DNA of 64,000 nucleotides, from positions 93,415,401 to 93,479,400 of the forward strand of contig CM028379.1 of the NCBI GenBank assembly GCA_013146195.2, given 5' to 3'. This document shows positions 10,613-22,421 of the stretch, one piece after another. Within the stretch, counting starts at the first letter, position 1; each line of letters begins with the position of its first letter. The notes under the pieces were generated by a model. The model was not told the DNA's origin and ran no database searches. It was given only the letters and a program-made list of their open reading frames with translations. The position numbers and the translations under genes were made by a program. The stretch is from Codonopsis lanceolata (taxonomy: Eukaryota > Streptophyta > Magnoliopsida > Asterales > Campanulaceae).

Positions 10613-11369
10613 TTTTTCTCCATTGAAAATTACAAATAGGAGTTAGTTTGTTTATAATTGAGCAAATCTTTGAGGAAGATTTCGATCCGTTTTCCTAGTT
10701 TCTGTCTGGAGGACATTGAGATATGCGCAAGTGGTTTTCGAAATCAGCAACAGTTAGTGTGACCGTTAAAGAACCTTTATTCTCTACAATAATTAATTCT
10801 CCCATCTCAAAATTATGATTTGGATTAATTTGGTATATGGTTTAAAAATATATATATTTAATTAAATTATTAATATAAGTTTGATATATAATTTATTTTA
10901 AAATTCATATATATGTGATGTATAATTAAAATATAATAAAAAATATGTATAAAATAGTAAAAATATTATTTTAATAAAATTTTCAAACAAAATAATTATT
11001 TTAACACGCATAAAAAAACAATAATTTAGTTCCTTGCGAATAGATTATTGTCGTATTTGGAGTTGCACAGTCCACACCCCCACTATAAGATATGGTACAG
11101 TTACAGTTTTGTTGGCATTGAATAATTGATGCGTTGAGAGAGAGAGAGAGAGAGTAATTCGAATTCTTGGTCGCCTCAATCTAATTAACTGTGTTGTCTA
11201 GTTTCTCAAGTGACACCCTCAATGTCAGCAAACAAAAATGGTCTTTTCCATTGATATACTATTCGTATATTTGATTCAACACATCATTTAAAAGAAATAT
11301 TGGTGTATTGTGTTGTGTAGTTTTTTTTTAATGCTCGTAAATATGTGGTTATAATTAAAATAAGTAGAA
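10613..11369. other. AT-rich intergenic DNA
   Basis: No coding signal. A short (GA)n run lies at about 11136-11153. Nothing else is identifiable. Confidence 0.4.
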
Positions 11370-11592
11370 AATATAAATTAGAGGTGGTAAATGGGCGGAA
11401 ATGGACGGGCGTGGGGAGCCTAAATGGGCGGCGGGCTCAAATGGGCGGACAAGTAAGTGTCTATTTAATAGTATGAGCATATATGGGCGGGCACTAAATG
11501 AGCATGGGCGTCCATTTACTCATTAATATGCACTTATCAAATAAATATAAAAATTATTAAAAAAATTTTTTTACAAAAAATTATCAAAAGTT

Positions 11593-11596
<4 letters not shown>

Positions 11597-11671
<75 letters not shown>
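11597..11671. repeat. (AT)n microsatellite
   Basis: About 37 uninterrupted AT dinucleotides inside the hAT element. Confidence 0.97.
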
Positions 11672-11677
<6 letters not shown>

Positions 11678-12375
11678 CAACCACAATAATTGGAAAAGAC
11701 CGACATATTGCTTGTGCTAAAGTATATTTTTGTAATTAAGACTAACACCAATGATATTAACATATCTTCTTATTAACTAAACTTTTCAAACGTGGATGTT
11801 TATGTGGAACAGATGGAGTAGTTAGTATTAGAGTTATATGTTCTCTTCTCTTGAACACATATGACACTAATAAAAGGAAAATGATATGGATCTAATAAAA
11901 TGTGACAAATGAACTAAGAACGGAAATAATAGTTTGTGAAGAAAATAACTTTTCTTCGAAATTGCATTTTAATTTTTACTAATAGTTTTATGTTTTAGTA
12001 TGTAAAAATGTATTTTTGTTGTTGTAATCCTCAATTCAATCTTTTATTTTGTGGTTATATTTTTAATTTCGCTGAAGCCCAATAGACAAACACACGAGTG
12101 GAAACCTGACCAAAAACTAAACAAACTAATTAAGCCACATGTACAAATCTATATGAGAAGGTTCGAGCAAATAAGAATGTCACATGTTGCACACTGCTCA
12201 CAAAACCGCTATAAATCCATTTATAGTGTAACAGGGACGGATATTTACAGAGTTATAAAAATTGAACAATCTGGGAGTGATGTTGTATTTCATTTAAGGG
12301 TAAAGAGTCATAGAATAATATTCCATGTTTTGCTTTGCAATTTTGGGGTGGGGGTGGCGATTGGAAGGGCGGGTG

Positions 12376-12376
<1 letters not shown>

Positions 12377-12453
<77 letters not shown>

Positions 12454-12460
12454 GTGTGTG
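12377..12460. repeat. (AT)n-(GT)n compound microsatellite
   Basis: About 60 bp of AT repeat followed by about 23 bp of GT repeat, then a G-rich run. This produces spurious Tyr-Ile repeat reading frames on both strands. Confidence 0.97.
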
Positions 12461-13119
12461 AGGGGGGTGGTTGGAAGAGTGGGTGTACAATATAAATATA
12501 TTAATTATGTTAAACATCATTATTAATCTTAAGTATTTTATAATTATGTATGTAATTGATAAAACAAAATTAGAAGAGAAAGTGAAGGAGTTTTAGTATG
12601 GGTGCCCAAATGGGCGCCCATTTAGCCCATCATAATTAATGTGCCCAAGTGGGCATGCCCATTTGTGTCCACTTAAAATTTTGGGTGTGCCCATACCCAT
12701 TATTTATTGGGCGGTCTGGGCGCGGGTAAAAATTGTCACCTCTAATATAAATATAAAAATATTTTTGCTAAAAAAATAAAATTTTAAATAAGATGATTAT
12801 TTTAAAATAAACTAATATAAAAAAAAGGATGATTATTTAAAATTTGAGGGAGTATGATTAGAGGGTCAGCTTGACTAACAAATGAAAACCTGTAGGGTAA
12901 TTACAAATAACCCTACGCAGGAACTCAACTATGAGTTGAGTTTGAATTTACGCCTTAACTATCAATTAATGCAATATGTTTTTCTCAATTATAACATTTT
13001 GTTAAAGTGTACCTTTTATTTAGGCATGGCCGGTCCAACTGTTATGGAGGCGTAAAGCGAACTATAGAATGAGGTCTTTTTAAAGTAAATAATAATTTAT
13101 TATTAAAATTATTATATTT

Positions 13120-13641
13120 TTATTTAAAGTTTATTTTTTGTGATTTTTGAGAGGCAAAATCATTTATTAAATTATTGTAATCGATTTCACTTAACAATTC
13201 TTTTTCAATAGATAATAAAGCTAGTATACTTAATCTTTGTTGAGACATTGTCAATTTTAGATAAGATTTTGTTAATTTTAGCTTAGAAAAACTTCTTTCT
13301 GTCGAAGCAACAGTTACTGGAATTGTTAGCATTATTCTATAAGCGATCTTCGCATTTGGAAAAGAATCAACCCTTAATATATAATTAAGTATGTCTTTTG
13401 GTGTATCATTCTTCACTTGTATAATTTCTCTTAAAAAAATTAATTCCATAAGTAGATTTAATCCCTCAATATCATAGTTGTCATTATATTTTAATGAATT
13501 TTAAAGGTTAAGACAATTTTCTTTAAAATTTTTATTATTCAATGACCTTAATTTCTTAATGCTAAATAAAAAACCAAAAATATTTTGATGCATTTTCAAT
13601 TGTTCAAATCTACTTTGAAAAATACTTTGAGTTGATAATTG
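13120..13641 (-). pseudogene. hAT transposase C-terminal fragment (ZMYM1/TTF-type)
   Basis: One minus-strand frame running from about 13641 to 13120 reads the C-terminal half of a plant hAT transposase. The end contains IPVTVASTERSFSKLK, then LKLTMSQQRLSILALLSIE, the hAT dimerisation domain (Pfam Dimer_Tnp_hAT type), with the hallmark E-R-x-F-S-x-L-K. Upstream in the same frame is QSRFEQLKMHQNIFGFL, as in 'zinc finger MYM-type protein 1-like' transposases. There is one in-frame stop (TAA near 13503). The Met at 13449 is not the native start. The N-terminal zinc finger and catalytic core are missing; the frame is cut at about 13650 by the retrotransposon that begins there. Confidence 0.9.
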
Positions 13642-13655
13642 TTTTTATAATTTTT

Positions 13656-14324
13656 TGTTTTGGAAAGGATTGAACCAGGGGATTTACCCTCGGCCCTACC
13701 CTCGTCACAAAGGAAGGTCCCACCTTAAAAAGCCACCAGCAACGAGGGCAAGAGCACGCGCCTATCGATAAACTTCACCTCGGCATTGTAACCCTAAGAT
13801 CGCTGGGCGAGCCCAATGATCGGCCCGACAGACACGGGCTCCCTCGGCCCCTCCGCCAAATCAATCTTCGTAAATCCTCAACCTCGACAAATAACAAAAG
13901 CTTTCGTCACAGAAACCACTCGGCTTCGGCCTCAGACCAATCATTCACCCCGACAAACCATTTCCCTAGGCCCGAGAAAACCGCTGCACACCAATACCAA
14001 CCCTCTGACACACGCACAGTTCACTCATTCCTGACGAATGCCCTCAACGCATTTAATAACAGCCGCTTTGTGCTCCCCAATTACTGGCTGCCACGTCGCC
14101 CTTAACTTCAGGTATAAATATGAGAACCCCCATGCAGGGCAAGGTAAGTAATTTCAGCGATAATATAACTCTCTTATCACAGCTCCCTATCAAACAATTA
14201 TCACGGCTCATTTATTACCAAAACTCTACCGGAAATCGATTCAGGGTTATAGGGCCAGGAGGGTTATAGTCGAACCAACCCGACACCTTAACGGTGTTTA
14301 TTGTTTATATTGTGCGGGTTAACA
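13656..14324 (+). repeat. Probable 5' LTR of a Ty3/gypsy element
   Basis: An abrupt switch to GC-rich sequence starting tgttttggaaagg, right after the broken hAT gene. It holds a TATA box (tataaata, 14113-14120) in a promoter-like position upstream of the gag region, and ends near aaca (14321-14324), giving short TGTT/AACA ends. I could not identify a primer-binding site with confidence, so the right boundary is tentative. The partner LTR is not in view; it is presumably in or beyond the sequence gap. Confidence 0.6.
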
Positions 14325-14461
14325 CTACTGGACGAACAAGAAGTCGCCACCTCATCCTCGCTCACACGTGATCGCCAAGACAAGATCACCACACTTTTTG
14401 CGTGATCGCTTTGTTCCGCTGGGAAACGACTTTTCCTGCAGACATTCACGCACGAGAAAGG

Positions 14462-15425
14462 ATGGTAAAATCCAAAAGCAAGCCTCAAAGCAACCCCGCC
14501 GCATCCACCCACCAAAAGCGAGCAGTCGAGCACAAAGATGAGGGACGCGGGGGAACTCCGGCGCCTCGCTACCCGAGGTGTCGGCCAGGACCAAGAAGGA
14601 TCGCCTGCACAAACGGCTCGAACAAAAACAAAGACACTAACGCCGACTCAGGAGGTCGAGTCTTCAGGAGCCACAAAGAGGAACCGCGTGGTAAAACAAA
14701 TAGACCAACGGCTCGAAGAGGCCGAACAGGGAGTATGCGTGGGAGCACCAAAAGACCTTGTGCACGAAAATACAGGAAGCCGAGACTAAGATGCACGAGC
14801 TAAGACAAAAAGCCCGGGCCCCGGAACCCGAGCCCATAATCAACGTACAAAGCACCCCGGCACGATCCAACTCGGTTTGGCAGAGGGTGGAAACTACAAA
14901 AGCCAAAAAGGCAAAGTTTACCACCAATGTCAAATCGAGACTTGGGAAAAGGGTGGTCGGCGAGGGATCCAGGACGAGTGTTCATTCTCGCCTACGATTC
15001 CCCGTCGAGACGGATAATTGTCGAGCCCATAGCGAGGAAGGGGAGTCTCGACCCTACGCTCAGTCCTCGAACAAAGCCCCCGAGGTCTCGGCATCCGTCT
15101 CGCCAAATTGCAAAGGAGGCTCGTTTGGGGTCCTGTGAGAAATATGATCGAGGAAGAGCCCGAGGTGCCACAGGCAGAAAAAAGGGGCTAACTGCATCCC
15201 CACGCAAGCCGTGGGGTCGGCACAGGGCGAAAGGCCGATGACAGGTGCCGAGATTAGGGCATGGATGGAAAAATTGGAAGCTCGGCAGAGCTCTGGGGTT
15301 AACTCGGTCCTCAAGAAAATTGGGGGGCCATTTATTAAGCAAATAAGAGAGGTGGAAGTTCCTTCGAAAGTAAAGATTCCACACTTTGAGGATTACACCG
15401 GTAACACGACGGGACCACGTGTCGG
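14462..15425 (+). pseudogene. Ty3/gypsy gag region, broken and cut by gap
   Basis: The best start is ATG 14462 (MVKSKSKPQSNPAAS). The coding signal then shifts between frames: TKRNRVVKQIDQRLEEAEQ (about 14670-14730), QEAETKMHELRQKARAPEPE (about 14773-14832), then EIRAWMEKLEARQ and KIGGPFIKQI followed by VPSKVKIPHFEDYTGNT (15252-15410). The last block matches the segment just before the gag core in plant Ty3/gypsy (Tat/Athila-like) elements (PF...I...VP.K.K.P....Y.G..DP). Several frameshifts make it non-functional. The sequence stops at the gap, so pol is not visible. Confidence 0.75.
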
Positions 15426-15525
15426 NNNNNNNNNNNNNNNNNNNNNNNNNNNNNNNNNNNNNNNNNNNNNNNNNNNNNNNNNNNNNNNNNNNNNNNNNNN
15501 NNNNNNNNNNNNNNNNNNNNNNNNN
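15426..15525. other. Assembly gap (100 N)
   Basis: Exactly 100 Ns, a conventional placeholder of unknown true size. It lies at the junction of the truncated gypsy element and a tandem duplication, both of which could break assembly. Confidence 1.
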
Positions 15526-15865
15526 TTCAATTTTAAATTTTTTACAATTTGAAAAGTTAAATAGTTAAATTCCAATCTCACCAATACAATTTTATATACC
15601 TAACTTACACTTATGAACCACAATATTTCTAATTTATAACTGCTTTTAAAAGAAACCGATACAATCGATCAAAAGTTCAATCGCCGATGGCTAAGACAAT
15701 TTTAAATTTTAAATTGAAATCCCAAAATAAAAACAAATTCTTCAATTTTATATTTTTACAATTTGAAAAGTTAAATAGTTAAATTTCAATCTCACCAATA
15801 CAATTTTATATACCTAACTTACACTTATGAACCACAATATTTCTTAATTTATAAACTGCTTTTTA
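15526..15865. repeat. Direct repeat, 215-bp spacing, at the gap edge
   Basis: The block ttcaattttaaattttttac... at 15526-15650 recurs at 15741-15865 with few differences, including the phrase aagttaaatagttaaat. Copy 1 starts at the first base after the gap, so further copies may be hidden in it. Confidence 0.9.
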
Positions 15866-17980
15866 ATCTCTTCCTAGCTATTAATCTACCGCGATAGGCG
15901 ATTTTTAATGGAAAAAGCTCTTAATTTTCGAATCGACCGATTTGAGGGGAAACATAGTGAATAGAGTCGGGCATTTAGTGTATGATCAACTGCGGCGTTG
16001 ATGTGGATGGTGGTGAGGCTAAGATACGTAATTGTAGAGGAAAGGCACAATTTTTAGATTATTTGAAGTTCAAAAAATTGTGTGAAAAAGGGAATAGTTA
16101 AGATTATCAGCTTAGTCAATTCCACCGAAGAAAGAAAGATTGTATGAAGAGCTCACTATTTCCCGCTGATGTTGTCGTGAAGGCGGCGTGATAGAATTGT
16201 AGAGAGAGAGAGAGAGAGGATTAATTTGAGAAAATTTAGAGATACCCAAACAATAGCTTCTGGCCGTGTTAGCTGTAAGAAGTCGAGTGGGGTGGGTGGG
16301 AGGAAATCATCGGTTTTCAAAATATCATGATTAAAACCGGACCGATATCAATTATATATCGCTTTAACCATACAACATAGTATTTAAAATGAAATTAAGG
16401 CTTGTAACTCATAAACAAATGTAATGCATAAAAAAATTAAGGGTCATAATTAGATTTAACAACAAACCAATTAAGCGATATCAATGCTTATACATTTCCT
16501 TTTGTTCAATTAACATAGAGAGAGAAAATACAGAAAATAGACTGAATGTCAAATCGCTCCTAAGCAGCCAAAGAGCAAAAATTGTTTATACACGCAAAGA
16601 TAATCGTGGATTCTAGAACTTACATAAGATCACCAACATCAACAAGCAAAGAAGAAAATATATATTCCATGTGTGTTAGAGAGAGAGTCTTGAGAAAAAA
16701 ACACAACCCTTCATGATCTGCTTCCAAAATAATTATATGGGACGAAAAGAATCAAATCAACCGCCGAAGTTTGGCGATAACCGAGGAAGGGCATTTTCAT
16801 GATCGCATATGGTCGCTAAATTCGAGGAAAATTCATGAAGAATACAACACATACAATATTTGTAAGATCCATTTATTAAATCACCATTCAATGGTAAGTC
16901 ATATAATTGACAAACATAGTATCTGATTATAAAAGATTGTAAAGGGGCTTTACAAGAAGCAGCTGGCAAGCTATCACAAGCTGCAATAAGTATATGGCAA
17001 AGTCGTTTGTTGACGATTTTTTACTCCCAGAATAATTGTGACTTTTCATCCCTAACATAACAAATAAAAACATTGTACATAAATTAGCCTTTAATTTATA
17101 GAGCACACAAAACAAAGGAAAATAAATTAACACCATATGAAAAGCATGTAAGGTGTGAAATGTGAACAGAAAACTTGACCGACTTGAACAACCACTCCTG
17201 GGCTTCAAAGTTCAACCCACCCCACATAAACATCCCAATTTTTTCATGCTTCATTTTGATTTTGAGAGAATGCAATGTCACATCTAGATTATGGAACACT
17301 CGACTCCACCAAGTGATTGCTATAGGTAGTGAATATACATAACCTCGTACTTTCCACAATACAACATAGTACTTTGCTCACATCCGCCTGTGTGAAAAGA
17401 AAGGCAATGTGTATGGAGACATATATTGCTTCTATAAATGCTCATAAATAAAATATCTACTCCGATCATAAAAGGAAAAAGGGTTGTCAATTGTCATGAG
17501 TTCCCCCATCAAATCTCAATCTCCTACCTCCTTAACTTAGATAACAAAGAAAAATGGCTTGATCAAAAGTCTATTGTAATCAAATCGCAGAGGAAGAAGC
17601 TCATTAAAGGAAAAAAATGGTACAATCGATTCTAAAATTCAAAAAACGCTGAGTTTCAGCAACATTCATATGAGTGTGTCCTAGCAAGTGCTGCCCATGT
17701 GGGAGAGGAGATTATCAAGAACCACATATGCATATAAGAACAAAGAGTAATCACAAGATACATCATCTATAGCTTTTTGTCAAATATCCTTGAGCCTAGT
17801 ATAGATATCCATTAGAAGTTTATTTTTTACCACAGTTGATTCAATGCATAACACCATAAAGGAGTAACAAATACTCATTCATCCCCAAAACATGACTTCT
17901 ACTTCCAAAGCGAAAACATTTTGAAATAAAACATCACCCAGGAATTTATTAGATGCAAAGGCAACCATAAATAAAATCAC

Positions 17981-18500
17981 AAGTGACATTATTTAAAATA
18001 TACAATGAATAGAACATTTAAATCAAAAAAAAAAAGTAAACAAAAAAAATGAATAAACCACAAATCTAATCTAAGAGCCCAAAAAGGCCCGAAGCCCGAA
18101 GCTCAAAATTTTCAAAAATCGCTCTAAACTAAGATATAAGAGCATGATTCCTAGCAAGTGATCAAAAGTGATTATTTAAAATATCAAAAATAGTAAACAA
18201 AAGAAAACGAATAAGCCACAAATCTAAGAGCCCAAAAAATCAAGCTTGAAACTAAAAAATCTCAATAAATCAATCACTAAATTCAAAATTAAGAGCATTA
18301 TTTCGAGCAAGTGATCCAAAGAATTATTTAAAATATACAAAAAAACATAAAAATTGGATCAAAAGAAATTAAACAAAAAAATGAATAAACCACAAATTTA
18401 AGAGCCCAAAAATCAAGTCTTAAACTAAAAATCTAAAAAATCAATCCATAAACTCAAAAGTAAGAACATGATTCCAACCAAATGATCCAAAGTCGAAAAA
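17981..18500. repeat. Three units of a ~165-bp tandem repeat
   Basis: Units beginning near 17981, 18156 and 18316 share agtgat..attatttaaaatat, then aataa(a/g)ccacaaat, then aagagcccaaaaa, then tcaatc. They are diverged but in the same order. Located inside Helitron A. Confidence 0.8.
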
Positions 18501-18729
18501 ATAAAATCAATCTTCTAAATTTAAAAGGCTCAAACTCACGATTAGTATATTAGGGCTTTGAATTTGCAATTAGTAAGTTAGGGAGAAAGCACGAAATATT
18601 TAAAACATAATTTGAATACTAAATTTATATTTGAGTCGATAGCAATCCAAGTTCTTAGGCCCTAAAATTTGATTGAATTTGAATTTGAAGAAATGGAAAA
18701 GCCCTAATTTTTGAATCAAAGCCAAATAC

Positions 18730-19160
18730 ATCAGAGCGAAAAGGGGAAAACAAGAAGATTACCTAGCTTATGCCCAAAGATGTAGGAAATTCGAGAAATA
18801 GACCACGAAATCAACGATCCTCACTTCGCTTTCAGAATTACGAACCGCGAAATGGAAATCTTCTCGGAAATCTAGTAATTAATCTCGACTCGGCAGACGC
18901 TCTCGTGGCGCCTCCTCCTTGTGAAATTCCTCAATCCATCTAAACTATCCGCAAGAGAGAAAGAGATTATGAAGAGCTTTGGTGTATGGTTGGCCATTTC
19001 AGTCGAGGCCGGGAGGTTGGTGTCATTGCCGAGAAGATAATTGTAAGAGAGAGTGAGGGACTGGTAGAAAGGACTGGGGTTGTTTTTTGTGGTGGGCGGA
19101 AATTAAGTTTTGTTTCCAATTCCAATGCCGTACTTCTCAAACAAATCAAAAGAAAAGGGG
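18730..19160 (-). other. Captured gene 5' region (UTR and splice donor)
   Basis: On the minus strand this looks like a plant gene's leader: CT-rich sequence, then GC-richer segments (gcgtctgccgagtcg), then ATAAGCTAG followed by GTAATC, a plausible exon/intron donor near 18762-18770. A near copy lies at 29070-29480 (ending atgcccaacatgtaggc), also minus strand. No protein frame could be assigned, so it is probably 5' UTR plus first intron edge of an unidentified host gene. Confidence 0.45.
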
Positions 19161-19303
19161 TTGCCCAATGTTTTCATTATAAACTGTCGAATACGAGTCA
19201 TTATTACAAATATGTCCATCAGAAATATTTTCATTCTAATTTTGGAATACTGGTTTTGATAGGAAGTTTCCTTTTTTGGAATACTTTTGCCTTTTAATAG
19301 ATA

Positions 19304-19330
19304 CTAGTATTTCACCCGTGCGATGCACGG
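19304..19330 (-). other. Helitron 3' terminal hairpin and CTAG
   Basis: 6-bp perfect stem with a 3-base loop (ccgtgcgatgcacgg), an 8-nt spacer, then CTAG. The neighbouring Helitron's 5' TC begins only two bases further on (19301), giving CTAG-T-A-TC on the minus strand. Confidence 0.9.
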
Positions 19331-22300
19331 ATAGTTTATAGATGAAAAAACTTATATATAATCAAAGATGAATAACATAAAACAAAAAACTTCTTCGACA
19401 ATAAAAATTACGTGACCACTAAGTAGTTGATCCACTTAGCAAGAATATTGAAATGCATGAGTCATACTCTAAGGCCCGTTTGTTTCAAAAAATGATTTTA
19501 AAAAATGATTTCTAAAATGATTTCTTTCATTTTCAGGTGTTTGGTAAATCTTTTGAAAATATGTCGAAAAATATTTTCGGATATTTGACAAATATACGGA
19601 AAATGTTACGGAAAATAATATATGAATAAATACAAAAAATATATTTTAATATTAATACACATATTGAATATAAAATAGTGTTAAAGTTTAAGTAAATTTC
19701 TTTTAATAACCCTCAATTTATCATTAATGGTGTCAAATCAATAAGGTCCATCTTTTTTCAAGCTCACAAATATTTTTTTTGATAATTGATATGAAAAATT
19801 GTTTTAAAAACTAAAATAAATAATATTTGGGACGTCCTTAAATAATAATATAATATAATGAACACTAATTTTAGGACGTAATGAATATTTCTTAAAATTA
19901 TGATTTAACCATTTATATTTCTAAACAATTTAGGGAGTAAAATATTGTACATGTATGTAAATATGTGTAAATTTGGAAGGGCGTAGAGAGATGCTCGAAC
20001 ATTCGGAAAATTTAATTTAACAAATATTTAAATCGTAAAGATAAAAAAAAAAGACTTTATCATGATAGCAATATAAGTAAATAATTGTAACGTAAAGATT
20101 ATGAGCTGGATGTATATAAATGAAACAAATAATTATAATGCAAAAATTAAAAAAGTAAATTAAAAATGGAGAATTAAATAAATAAATAAAATTGTTTTAA
20201 ATTTTGGAATACCTCTGTAAATATAATTTTTAACATTAAACATGCACGATTACAACTATTATTACTATCACATAACATAATTCAAAGGCCTTAGGATTAG
20301 TAATTCTAGACCAAAGAAATATAACTTCCAATTTTATTTATAAACATTGCATAAGACACCATCAATCAAAATAGTTTTCACTGAAATTTGAAAGGAAGTC
20401 CAGGATAAAAATGACATTTTTGTAATAAAGTTATTGCGACCAAACTTCTAATGCGCCGAATGTATATTAAAACAAAGAAAAATTAATGATTCCAATGTAT
20501 GAAATGCAGAAAATAATTAAAACTTAAAATTTTGAAAAAGGTAAATCTAATCAATGACAATTGGGGTAAATAACAAAAATCGGGGTAAATGATTGTTTCC
20601 TGACATCGGTAATTAATTGTTTTCATTAAAATAAATTGTTTATTAATGAAAATATGTAAAATAAAATTAACTAAATAAAATTTTGATTTAAATGAAAAAT
20701 ATCATAACGTTTGTGATATCAGACAAAAGTGAAATTGATTTAGGATAACATGTTTTTTATATGTTAAAAATAAGCAATTTTGCAAAAGAATTTATATACA
20801 ATGATTCAATTAAAAAAGTAAACACCAAAAATAAAAGTAAAATAACATTAGAAAATGAGGAATGAAAATACTTGACTAATTGATTACAATTAATAATCAT
20901 ATTTCAACCGTTGATTCAACCATTAAAATATTAAAACCATATATGGAACTTAACCCATTCCATATTATTTGGATGATAAAAATTATAATACCAAGTGCAA
21001 CTTCAATTCATTATGGGTCAACTAAAACTGGCACAAACAATTCAAGAATCACTATTTATTTTGGAAGGAAACGTCGACTTCCAAAATAGGAAAATCTTCT
21101 CAACTTCAATAACACATAAATGTTGACAACACATGTGAACATCACCTCAATTTTTTATGGAGACACACAAATCAACAATGCTAAAAGAAATCTGAGTAAC
21201 AGGTTGTGCATTTGCAAGTTACAAACTAATTCATGACCACAATTGACAAATTTCATTTTGACGTAACTCTTTGGCCTTGTTGTTTAACAACATAAATATC
21301 ATCCGTGAAGAGCACATCACATAACACACCTGCAACATAGCATAACAAAGTCTATTAACAAAAAAAATAAATAATAAATAAATTGAAAGCTTGCTTGTTA
21401 TTTGCACTTCTATGCCTTCGAATAATTTGGATTTAAGAGGGACATCATATATATGGGATTATGCTTTAATACAAATAGTCAATTGCTTAACTGGAAATTG
21501 TGATTCAACTGAGCCTTGATGGCCCAATCTCAAGGAGATGCTGAATCTTTTAAAAAATACATGTCAACCCAAATCTTGAAATTAACAGCATTTTCACTTT
21601 CATGCATTCCCTTTAAATTGCATTAACATTTGCAACTTTTTTTTTCTTCCTGAATGACATGTAAGAGACGACATCATATTCTTGAAACAAAAGAATTTTT
21701 TATTGGAAAAACAATTTCTATTTGCTGCTCATAGAAATGGGAAACTTTTTTTCAAAAAAATAAAAATAAATAAAGACTTGTTTTTGAAGAAACTATGAAG
21801 GATTGTAAGACGCTTTTCCTGGTTGGGATTTGCCAACCCAATTCTATATTTACTCCAAATATCTACATACTTTCAAAATAGATTCACCTCAAAAGTTTCC
21901 ATCCAAGCATTAATATAATCTAAATATGTAAGTGAATAGGAGAAGTGCACGGTTCTTGCACTTTGAGGCTTTGGAAGGTTATAATGTAGGCAGCCCTGCC
22001 CATAGTTCACTCTAAGCAATGGTTAGATCATCTATAATACACCTGTCCAAAAAAAAAAAAAATCCTTGTTGGTTTGTCAAAAAAAAAAGTCTCATTTCTA
22101 AAAATATGATAAATGAGATAAATTGGGACAGTGGGAGTAATATAGATTCACAAAAGAAGACTTGATAGCAACATTTTAAGTAGCAATTTAGTGCTTCTAC
22201 ACTTCTAGTCAGATGTGCTATTGATTAACAAATAAATGGCCATTGATGTAAGTTCTGATGAGGTATTTTAGTGTAAACCCCAACCAACCATTACAATACG

Positions 22301-22352
22301 AAAGCATAAAAATTAGGACCTACATGAAGATTCCAAATTGAAACACACAAAC

Positions 22353-22421
22353 CTCTTTGATGTCATCTCCAAACTCTCCAACGGAAGATGTAGTTATACT
22401 GATTCCTACACCATAAGATAC
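22353..22421 (-). pseudogene. Exon-like fragment in Helitron B, unidentified
   Basis: 69 nt, open in frame, bounded by a good acceptor (ccttttag before 22421) and a GT donor after 22353. It reads VSYGVGISITTSSVGEFGDD then IKE, which looks like real protein. I do not recognise the family. A further candidate last exon starts at 21329 after tgttgcag and could read GVLCDVLFTDDIYVVKQQGQ before a stop, but its phase relative to this exon is unresolved. Confidence 0.45.

Larger units (their letters stand above)
11378..12743. mobile_element. hAT-type non-autonomous element
   Basis: The left end ttagaggtggtaaatgggcg and right end cgcgggtaaaaattgtcacc plus tct are imperfect inverted repeats of the TAGAGGTGGCAA type common in plant hAT derivatives. 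The 8-bp sequence aatataaa precedes the left end (11370-11377) and follows the right end (12744-12751), fitting a hAT target duplication. Subterminal regions repeat atgggcgg and gcccattt. The interior has long AT/GT microsatellites and no transposase. Confidence 0.75.
15866..19301 (-). mobile_element. Helitron A (5' end at 19301, 3' end not found)
   Basis: Read on the minus strand, the 5' end is TCTATTAAAAGGCAAAAGTA starting at 19301, preceded by A, as expected for Helitrons inserting in an AT dinucleotide. The first 570 bp closely match the 5' part of Helitron C (29.05-29.64 kb). No CTAG-plus-hairpin 3' end was found to the left, so the left limit is uncertain and may be lost in the gap region. 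The interior contains a captured gene 5' region and a 165-bp repeat. No Rep/helicase is visible. Confidence 0.6.

Noticed and set aside
12051..12520. Long frames with repeated Tyr-Ile
   Set aside because: They arise from the (AT)n-(GT)n microsatellite read on both strands.
14402..15384. Several long overlapping frames on both strands in GC-rich DNA
   Set aside because: Only the plus-strand pieces show gag motifs; the others are compositional shadows in a stop-poor region.
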